Below, piece after piece: positions 38,944-44,443 of a stretch of DNA of 44,443 nucleotides. The first letter of the stretch is position 1. Each line of letters begins with the position of its first letter. The notes beneath the pieces were generated by a model. That model saw nothing but the letters and a program-made list of their open reading frames with translations, ran no database searches and was not told the origin of the DNA. Made by a program: the position numbers and the translations under genes. This stretch comes from Alphaproteobacteria bacterium (GTDB lineage Bacteria; Pseudomonadota; Alphaproteobacteria; UBA8366; GCA-2717185), in contig JAPKDL010000015.1 in the NCBI GenBank assembly GCA_028822585.1, positions 1 through 44,443 on the forward strand, written 5' to 3'.

Positions 38944-39875
38944 TGGTGGAGGTTGGCGGTAGGCAGTGGCGGTAGGTTCCGCACGCGAATTCGTTTGATG
39001 CGCCGGGGGTCGGCGTCTAACACCTCGAATTCGATTCCCGTGTGTTCATGTACGATCAATTCGCCCCGGTTCGGGACCCGTCCGGCGATGGTGAAGACCA
39101 ACCCGGCCAGTGTGTCGATGTCTTCCTCACGTTCTTCATCCGTCATGACCGGTCCAACGAATGTTTCAAATTCTTCGATCGGGACACGGGCGTTGGCGAC
39201 CAAGGTGCCGTCGTCGGCGGGTTCAAGCCGGGGGTCCTCGGAAACATCATGCTCGTCTTCGATTTTACCCACGATCTGTTCAATCAGATCTTCAATGGTG
39301 ACAAGACCATCAACGCCGCCATATTCGTCAACGACCAGGGCCATATGCAAATGCGACAATTGCATTTGTAGTAGGAGATCCATCACCGGCATGGTTGGTG
39401 CCACGAACATGGCCTTGCGCAGAATTTTTCGAATGCTGAATTTTTCCTTGGCGCCTATTTTCATCAGCACATCCTTGATATGGACCATACCGATGACATC
39501 ATCTCGGGTTTGGTGAAACACCGGCAGCCGCGAATGCGCCGCAGTGTTGACCAGCGCTAATAATTCGTCTTGCGACGCATTAATTTCAATGGCGACAATA
39601 TCCGCACGGGGCACCATGATATTTTCAGCGGACAGACCGTTCAGATTCAAGATATTCTTGATCAATGACCGTTCGCTGGCGTCGATTGAATCCCGCTCTT
39701 CTTCGTGTTCTTCGATTAATTCCTCGAAGGTGTCGCGGAGTGTCAAATCTCCGTTTCGCGCCCCAAATAAACTGCGAAGCCATCCAAACAAACCGCCATG
39801 CTTCGTTTTGTCGCCTGGTTCCGCCGCCGTGACATGCGGGGTTGTTGAACGAACGCTGCCCTCGCTGCTGCTCAT
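38940..39875 (-). CDS. corC: CBS-domain / CorC_HlyC protein (hemolysin family)
   Basis: 311 residues, without the membrane DUF21 domain seen in longer relatives, so a soluble CorC-type protein. Two CBS motifs span about residues 83-205 (NIMVPRADIVAIEI, then MALVVDEYGGVDGLVTIEDL). A C-terminal CorC_HlyC domain has NARVPIEEFETFVG and TLAGLVFTIAGRVPNRGE. E. coli CorC affects magnesium and cobalt efflux, but a direct transport role here is inference. It overlaps ybeY (ATGA) and lnt (GTGA) by 4 bp each. Confidence 0.93.
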   Translation of the reverse strand: MSSSEGSVRSTTPHVTAAEPGDKTKHGGLFGWLRSLFGARNGDLTLRDTFEELIEEHEEERDSIDASERSLIKNILNLNGLSAENIMVPRADIVAIEINASQDELLALVNTAAHSRLPVFHQTRDDVIGMVHIKDVLMKIGAKEKFSIRKILRKAMFVAPTMPVMDLLLQMQLSHLHMALVVDEYGGVDGLVTIEDLIEQIVGKIEDEHDVSEDPRLEPADDGTLVANARVPIEEFETFVGPVMTDEEREEDIDTLAGLVFTIAGRVPNRGELIVHEHTGIEFEVLDADPRRIKRIRVRNLPPLPTANLHQ

Positions 39876-40411
39876 GCCTGCGCCTCGTTCAGATTGGCGT
39901 CTGCTTCATAGGGGTTCGCAATGTCGAGACCGGCAAGAATTGCAATCTCTTTCGCCTCCATTTCATCCGCTGCCGCTCCAGCCTCATGGTCCCAGCCCAG
40001 CAGATGTAGAAATCCATGAACCACCAGATGACAGGCGTGGTCGGACAATAATTTTTCCTGCGCCTCGGCTTCACGAACAATAGTGGTCAGAGCTAGAATT
40101 ATATCCCCAAGGTGGCACGGCGCGTCGGGGTTCGGCGGCGTCACGAGGCTTAGTCCCTCTTCCTGCGCCTCTCCGATATCGCCGGGCTCGAGAAGGGGAA
40201 AGGACAATACGTTTGTCGGTAAATTTTTGTTACAGAATCGGGCGTTCAAATCCTGGATAAACGCATCATCCGCCAAAACGATGCTGACCTCGCTCTCGGT
40301 CTCATCATCTTTCACGGTATTCCATGCTGCGCACGCGGCGGCGCGGATGCTTGACTTTTTCACCATCGACCAGTCCCCCGAGGGGTTGGATATGTCGACG
40401 TTTAAGGTCAT
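39872..40411 (-). CDS. ybeY: Endoribonuclease YbeY (rRNA maturation)
   Basis: A 179-residue single-strand RNase involved in 16S rRNA 3'-end processing and ribosome quality control. The metal-binding triad H132, H136 and H142 is intact in HLVVHGFLHLLGWDHEAG. NKNLPTNVLSFP (61-72) is the other conserved strand. The insertion EPGDIGEAQEEGLSLV before the LGDIIL segment is acidic and not unusual. It has 4-bp stop-start overlaps with phoH upstream and corC downstream. Confidence 0.96.
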   Translation of the reverse strand: MTLNVDISNPSGDWSMVKKSSIRAAACAAWNTVKDDETESEVSIVLADDAFIQDLNARFCNKNLPTNVLSFPLLEPGDIGEAQEEGLSLVTPPNPDAPCHLGDIILALTTIVREAEAQEKLLSDHACHLVVHGFLHLLGWDHEAGAAADEMEAKEIAILAGLDIANPYEADANLNEAQA

Positions 40412-41394
40412 TTTGAACTGTCCGGGTTCTTTTTCTGTGCATCCGCTGCGTCATATGCGCGGATGATCCGTGCCACCAGAGGTGGGCGAACCACGTCTTT
40501 ATCGGAAAAGCGTATGAATGCGGCACCGTCCACATTCGTCAACTTGTCCACAGCGTCCCTTAAGCCTGACGGCGCCCCACCTGGCAGGTCGATCTGACTT
40601 AAATCTCCCGTCACGACCATTCGGCTGTTTTCACCCAGCCGCGTAAGGAACATTTTCATCTGCATTGGCGTTGTATTCTGTGCTTCATCGAGAATGACAT
40701 AGGAATTCGCCAAGGTTCGCCCGCGCATGAAGGCCAGTGGCGCAATTTCAATCTCGCCACTTTCCAGGAGTTTCTCGACCTGCTCAGCGGACATCGCGTC
40801 ATTCAAGGCGTCATAGAGGGGGCGTAGATAGGGATCGACCTTTTCACGTAAATCGCCGGGTAAAAATCCAAGCCGTTCACCGGCTTCGACAGCCGGGCGC
40901 GAGAGAACGATCCGGTCAATCAATCCCTTACTAAACATTGCGACCGCGGCACAGACAGCCAGGTAGGTTTTGCCCGTCCCTGCAGGGCCCAAAGCGAAAA
41001 TCAAATCATGCTGATTCAAGGCGTCGATATAATGGCTTTGCGCAGAGGATCGGGGGTGAACAACCTTGCGCCGCAATTGGATGCCAGACCCCGGCGTTGT
41101 GCGTTCGTTGGAATTGGCCATACGGATTGCTGCGTCGACGTCGGCTTCGCCGACGCTCTGTCCACTCTGTAATCGTTTGTAGAGTGTTTCCAGCGCAACG
41201 CGCGCTGTGTCCGACGCGTCCTGGGAACCGGTGATTGTTAGACGGTTTCCCCGTCCGACAACCGTAACGCCTAATTGTTTTTCGATCCGGGCGAGATGTT
41301 TGTCATGCTCGCCAAAAAGCTGGGACAACAAATTGTTGTCGTCAAATTGAAGGTGGAGGGTGGGGTCCACACTGGCGCTTGACAGTACGTTCAA
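40408..41394 (-). CDS. phoH: PhoH-like ATPase
   Basis: 328 residues. An N-terminal KH-like region (about 35-75; [15 protein letters not shown]) precedes the PhoH ATPase domain. Walker A is [16 protein letters not shown] (135-150), followed by [19 protein letters not shown] and the Walker B region [22 protein letters not shown]. Sensor segment [12 protein letters not shown] follows. PhoH proteins are thought to act with YbeY in RNA metabolism; the exact reaction is not settled. Its start overlaps the miaB stop by 4 bp (ATGA type). Confidence 0.96.
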   Translation of the reverse strand: MNVLSSASVDPTLHLQFDDNNLLSQLFGEHDKHLARIEKQLGVTVVGRGNRLTITGSQDASDTARVALETLYKRLQSGQSVGEADVDAAIRMANSNERTTPGSGIQLRRKVVHPRSSAQSHYIDALNQHDLIFALGPAGTGKTYLAVCAAVAMFSKGLIDRIVLSRPAVEAGERLGFLPGDLREKVDPYLRPLYDALNDAMSAEQVEKLLESGEIEIAPLAFMRGRTLANSYVILDEAQNTTPMQMKMFLTRLGENSRMVVTGDLSQIDLPGGAPSGLRDAVDKLTNVDGAAFIRFSDKDVVRPPLVARIIRAYDAADAQKKNPDSSK

Positions 41395-42791
41395 GCAATC
41401 GCCCTTTCCGTTTGAGGTCCAAGCCGATCTTGGCTTGGTTGATTGTGGTCGGGTTCAACTATATCCACGACGCCTTTCAAACTCGTGGTACGAATATCGA
41501 CAATGTCACAGTCAACAACCGCGCCGATCAACCGCGTGGGCGCGTCGGCGTGAACCGCTTGCAAATACTGGGTCCGGCCGGCCAATTGGCCGGGATGGCG
41601 TCCTGGCCGGTCAAATAGCACCGACATTCGCGCTCCACGATAGGCTTCGTTAAAGGCGGTTTGCTGCGCTCGTAACAGTTGCTGCACTGTCGCTAGACGA
41701 TCTTCCTTCACGGCTTCGGCGACGTGGCTGTCCTCCGCCGCCGCCGGCGTGCCGGGCCGGGCGCTATATTTGAACGAATAGGCTTGCGCGTATCCAATGT
41801 CGGAAATCAATCGAAGCGTATCGGCGAAATCCCGGTCTGTTTCACCGGGGAACCCAACGATGAAGTCGGAAGAAAGCGCGATGTCGGGGCGCGCGTTTCG
41901 AATGCGCTCGACAATGCGCCGGTAGTTGTCGGCGGTGTGTTTACGGTTCATCATCGCCAAGATGCGATCCGACCCTGACTGCACGGGCAGATGCAAATAC
42001 GGCATCAATTGTGGCACGTCGCGATGCGCAGCTATCAGTGCGTCATCCATGTCACGGGGGTGGCTGGTAGTGTAGCGGATCCGTTGGACACCGCGACTGG
42101 CCAAACGCTCAATCAACGGGCCAAGGCCCCATTCACCGCCGTCAGGTCCAGCGCCGTGATACGCATTTACGTTCTGGCCAAGCAATGTGATCTCACGAAC
42201 GCCGGCGTCAACGAGGCGAATTGCTTCCGCTTCAATCGCTGCGACGGAACGGGACTGTTCCGCGCCACGCGTATAGGGAACGACGCAAAACGAACAGAAT
42301 TTATCGCAGCCTTCCTGAATCGATAAAAACGCCGTGACGCCGGGGTTTGTGACATGATTTGGTAGGAAGTCGAATTTATCTTCAGCGGGAAAATCCGTAT
42401 CGACGACCTTTGCGCCCACCGCGCGGTTCGCTCGTTCGATCATTTCCGGCAGTCGGTGATAAGTTTGTGGGCCAAACACCATGTCCACGCAGGCGGCGCG
42501 CCGGATGATTTCTTCGCCTTCGGCCTGCGCAACGCACCCGGCGACGGCGATAATCATCCTTTCGCCCGTTTCTTCCTTTGCCTGTTTATGCAACCGCAGG
42601 CGCCCGAGTTCCGAATATACTTTTTCGGCGGCCTTTTCACGAATATGGCACGTGTTAAGAATGACCATGTCCGCGCCCTCGGGCGTTTCCGTCATGCCAT
42701 AGCCATGTGGTGCCAAGACATCCGCCATCCGCGCGGAGTCGTAGACGTTCATCTGACAGCCGTATGTCTTAATGAAGAGTTTTTTCGCCAA
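41391..42791 (-). CDS. miaB: tRNA-2-methylthio-N6-dimethylallyladenosine synthase MiaB
   Basis: 466 residues. A radical-SAM methylthiotransferase that makes ms2i6A37 in tRNA. The N-terminal UPF0004 domain binds one 4Fe-4S cluster with C12 ([11 protein letters not shown]), C48 ([10 protein letters not shown]) and C86 ([10 protein letters not shown]). The radical-SAM cluster is C162-x3-C166-x2-C169 ([17 protein letters not shown]). The C-terminal TRAM domain (about 385-445) starts [17 protein letters not shown]. The start is ATG 42791, the first gene of the five-gene overlapped series, 178 bp after fur. Confidence 0.97.
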   Translation of the reverse strand: MAKKLFIKTYGCQMNVYDSARMADVLAPHGYGMTETPEGADMVILNTCHIREKAAEKVYSELGRLRLHKQAKEETGERMIIAVAGCVAQAEGEEIIRRAACVDMVFGPQTYHRLPEMIERANRAVGAKVVDTDFPAEDKFDFLPNHVTNPGVTAFLSIQEGCDKFCSFCVVPYTRGAEQSRSVAAIEAEAIRLVDAGVREITLLGQNVNAYHGAGPDGGEWGLGPLIERLASRGVQRIRYTTSHPRDMDDALIAAHRDVPQLMPYLHLPVQSGSDRILAMMNRKHTADNYRRIVERIRNARPDIALSSDFIVGFPGETDRDFADTLRLISDIGYAQAYSFKYSARPGTPAAAEDSHVAEAVKEDRLATVQQLLRAQQTAFNEAYRGARMSVLFDRPGRHPGQLAGRTQYLQAVHADAPTRLIGAVVDCDIVDIRTTSLKGVVDIVEPDHNQPSQDRLGPQTERAIA

Positions 42792-42969
42792 CGCTACTGT
42801 CCTACCGGATTAGGTGCGCGCGAAACGACGAACGTATCGATCAAGGCTTTAAGCCCAAGTACAACAATTGTTTCAATGGAACACTCTATCACCGGATGCG
42901 TGTTGCTGACAAGCGCTCCTGATAAGCCGGTTGTAGGTCGAAGATTTATTTTTTCCAAAATCGTAAAAT

Positions 42970-43380
42970 TTACTTTTTTAACGGCACCGCGAACAACTCT
43001 AAGCGGTGATCAACCAGCCGATAGCCCAGTTCTTGCGCAATAATGTGCTGTAATTTTTCGATTTCTTCACTTTGGAACTCAATCACCTGGCCGGATTCGA
43101 TGTCGATCAGGTGATCGTGGTGGCTCTCCGACACTTCTTCATAACGCGCGCGGCCATCTCCAAATTCATGGCGTTCCAGAATTTGTTCTTCTTCGAATAG
43201 GCGAACAGTTCGATATACCGTGGCGATGCTGATTTTGGGATCAATGGCGATCGCGCGCCGGTGCACCATTTCAACGTCAGGATGGTCGACTGCAGCGCTT
43301 AAAACGCGGGCGATAACGCGGCGCTGGCCGGTCATTTTTAAACCTTTCGCCACGCATAATTGCTCGATACTATCGTTCAC
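42970..43380 (-). CDS. fur: Fur-family metal-responsive repressor
   Basis: 136 residues. The winged helix contains MTGQRRVIARVLSAAVDHPD and ISIATVYRTVRLFEEEQILER (recognition helix around 52-62). The metal-binding centre has HHDHLIDIESG (87-97) after E81. The CxxC structural zinc motifs of enterobacterial Fur are absent. This is normal for the alphaproteobacterial Fur/Mur group, some of which respond to manganese rather than iron, so the metal cannot be told. Irr is less likely, since its haem motif is not seen. A TATAAT-bearing AT-rich site just upstream suggests autoregulation. Confidence 0.92.
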   Translation of the reverse strand: MNDSIEQLCVAKGLKMTGQRRVIARVLSAAVDHPDVEMVHRRAIAIDPKISIATVYRTVRLFEEEQILERHEFGDGRARYEEVSESHHDHLIDIESGQVIEFQSEEIEKLQHIIAQELGYRLVDHRLELFAVPLKK

Positions 43381-43414
43381 GGTCTATCCCTCATACTGCA
43401 ACATTAGCCCACAA

Positions 43415-43440
43415 CATTAGAATGAATATTATTATAACCT
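43415..43440 (-). promoter_or_regulatory. Candidate fur promoter / Fur box
   Basis: On the minus strand TATAAT lies at 43436-43431, about 51 bp before the fur start, inside an AT-rich segment (AATGAATATTATTATAAC on the plus strand). That segment resembles a Fur/Mur-type operator. A good -35 hexamer was not found. Confidence 0.35.
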
Positions 43441-43537
43441 ATATAGCGCAACGTCGGTACTTTCATAGCGGCGGAAGTTTATTAATGTTGAAAGATTTGG
43501 AATGTTAAAAATTTTAAGCGTCCCGGTATAGAAGGGC

Positions 43538-43978
43538 CTAATCCTTGCTACTTCGACGCGATCGTGTCCCCAAACCGATCGCCTTCGCCAACTTGCTGCG
43601 CTGGTGCGCGTAATTTGGCGCGACCATGGGGTAATCATTCGCCAATCCCCAGCGTTCGCGATATTCGTCCGGCGTCATGTTATAGGCCGTCTTGAGATGA
43701 CGCTTCAGCATCTTCAGTTTTTTGCCGTCTTCCAGGCAGATGATGTATTCCGGGGTGATTGATTTGCGAACGGTGACAGCGGGGGTCGGGCGCTCGGTCA
43801 TGCCGTCGCCAGTCTTGTCCATATTGGCGAGGGTTTTGTATACCTGCTCGATCAAGCCGGGTAATTCCGTCAAATCAACCGTGTTATTTGCGACATGCGC
43901 CGCAACGATTTCAGACGCCAACCGCAAAATATAATTCGATTCCGGGCCGGGTTTCTCTATTTCGGGCATTGTATTCAT
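43538..43978 (-). CDS. MucR/Ros-family transcriptional regulator
   Basis: 146 residues. The DNA-binding core starts SITPEYIICLEDGKKLKMLKRHL and continues NMTPDEYRERWGLANDYPMVAPNYAHQRS, which is the MucR/Ros signature. Of the Cys2His2-type zinc set only Cys, Asp (in place of the second Cys) and the first His remain; the expected last His is Ala (RHLKTAYN). The N-terminal helical part (about 10-45) is where MucR proteins oligomerise. The family represses many genes by binding AT-rich DNA, in an H-NS-like manner. It stands between rimI and fur; the 174 bp upstream are very AT-rich, consistent with self-binding. Start ATG 43978; ATG 43969 is an alternative. Confidence 0.93.
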   Translation of the reverse strand: MNTMPEIEKPGPESNYILRLASEIVAAHVANNTVDLTELPGLIEQVYKTLANMDKTGDGMTERPTPAVTVRKSITPEYIICLEDGKKLKMLKRHLKTAYNMTPDEYRERWGLANDYPMVAPNYAHQRSKLAKAIGLGTRSRRSSKD

Positions 43979-44140
43979 ATGTTTTGACTACGAACTGTTG
44001 TTCCATTTTTATGTAAAACCGACGAAATTTATCATTTTTATTAATTATTCGAAATAAACTCAAATAATATCTAAAAAACTTAGGTTACCATAATATTCCA
44101 ATTCGTAAAAACAATATTTCACTTCAATTATTATTTATAT

Positions 44141-44167
44141 TTTAGCCTTGATTCAGGCTAAATTTTT
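44141..44167. terminator. Hairpin at the rimI stop codon
   Basis: A perfect 8-bp stem, TTTAGCCT (44141-44148) / AGGCTAAA (44155-44162), with a 6-nt loop. The five T (44163-44167) follow on the plus strand. It covers the rimI stop codon on the minus strand. In the direction of rimI transcription no T-run follows, only mixed AT, so it may act as an mRNA 3'-end stem, or as a terminator for plus-strand transcription. Confidence 0.55.
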
Positions 44168-44443
44168 GTTTGTTAGGTCGTATTTCATGATTAATGCATC
44201 CATGCGGTTTCCGCTGGGATCCTGGTAATAATTCTTTCGACGCCCGGCGACATCAAATCCCAAGCGGCGGTATAGCTCCGTGGCGCCGGGGTTGTTGACG
44301 GCGACCTCCAAAAAGACGGATTTGGCCTCCCGCGCCGCGGCCAGTGCGATTAGGGTTTCCACCAAGGCCCGGCCAACGCCGCGGCGACGAAATTCATGCG
44401 CGACGCCTATACTGAATATTTCCGATTCGTCCAACACCACCCG
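44153..44443 (-). CDS. rimI: Ribosomal-protein-alanine N-acetyltransferase RimI-like, C-terminal part (runs off window)
   Basis: The last 96 residues of a GNAT acetyltransferase; the gene begins beyond the window end. The acetyl-CoA loop HEFRRRGVGRALVETLI carries the RRxGxG/A motif, with IFSIGVAHEFR before it. FLEVAVNNPGATELYRRLGF and KNYYQDPSGNRMDALIMKYDL are the RimI pattern of beta5-alpha4 and the C-terminus. RimI acetylates the N-terminal alanine of S18. Other GNATs are possible, but the neighbourhood with MucR, fur and miaB fits RimI in alphaproteobacteria. A hairpin overlaps its stop codon. Confidence 0.85.
   Translation of the reverse strand, partial: RVVLDESEIFSIGVAHEFRRRGVGRALVETLIALAAAREAKSVFLEVAVNNPGATELYRRLGFDVAGRRKNYYQDPSGNRMDALIMKYDLTNKNLA

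Overview
The window reads as core chromosome of an alphaproteobacterium, most like a Rhodospirillales-type marine or freshwater lineage. That placement is an inference from gene order and protein style: ubiE/ubiB next to mutM, a crotonase, rpsT and dnaA; fabA-fabB-fabI; the rimP-nusA-ylxR-infB-rbfA-truB-rpsO-pnp operon; fur-miaB-phoH-ybeY-corC-lnt-HTH-metK-trmB; and a MucR-family regulator. No database search was possible. No CRISPR array, rRNA, tRNA or insertion sequence could be supported.

Layout. (1) 1-4.4 kb is an accessory-looking edge on the minus strand: the N-terminal part of RecQ, an isopenicillin-N-synthase-family iron oxygenase with a gamma-glutamyltransferase-like acylase just upstream of it, and a decayed coding remnant. 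(2) 4.4-8.0 kb, plus strand: a membrane-bound CapD/WbpM-type nucleotide-sugar epimerase/dehydratase and purH. (3) 8.0-12.6 kb, minus strand: an MFS exporter of the UMF1/Atg22 type, a small parvulin isomerase, and the ubiquinone genes ubiB and ubiE. (4) 12.7-24.9 kb, plus strand: mutM, a small predicted exported protein, an enoyl-CoA hydratase, rpsT, the replication block dnaA-dnaN-recF-gyrB, and then fabA-fabB-fabI for unsaturated and saturated fatty acid synthesis. (5) 25.0-44.4 kb, minus strand throughout: pnp, rpsO, truB, rbfA, infB, ylxR, nusA, rimP (ribosome biogenesis, translation initiation and RNA turnover), then trmB, metK and an HTH regulator, then lnt, corC, ybeY, phoH, miaB, fur, a MucR regulator and the C-terminal part of rimI.

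The two large blocks converge at a bidirectional terminator near 24.96 kb. Transcription units on the minus strand are tight. Four successive junctions (miaB/phoH, phoH/ybeY, ybeY/corC, corC/lnt) are 4-bp stop-start overlaps, and infB/ylxR and truB/rbfA also overlap. A clear intrinsic terminator at 34.55 kb separates metK-trmB from the rimP-nusA-infB operon.

Most of the window is ordinary housekeeping DNA. The less ordinary points are: a 15-nt tandem array in frame just upstream of dnaA; the oxygenase/acylase pair; a decayed gene with related sequences on both sides; a structured leader in front of metK; a perfect hairpin between rpsO and pnp; metal-site changes in MutM and MucR; and the head-on orientation of the translation operon relative to dnaA.
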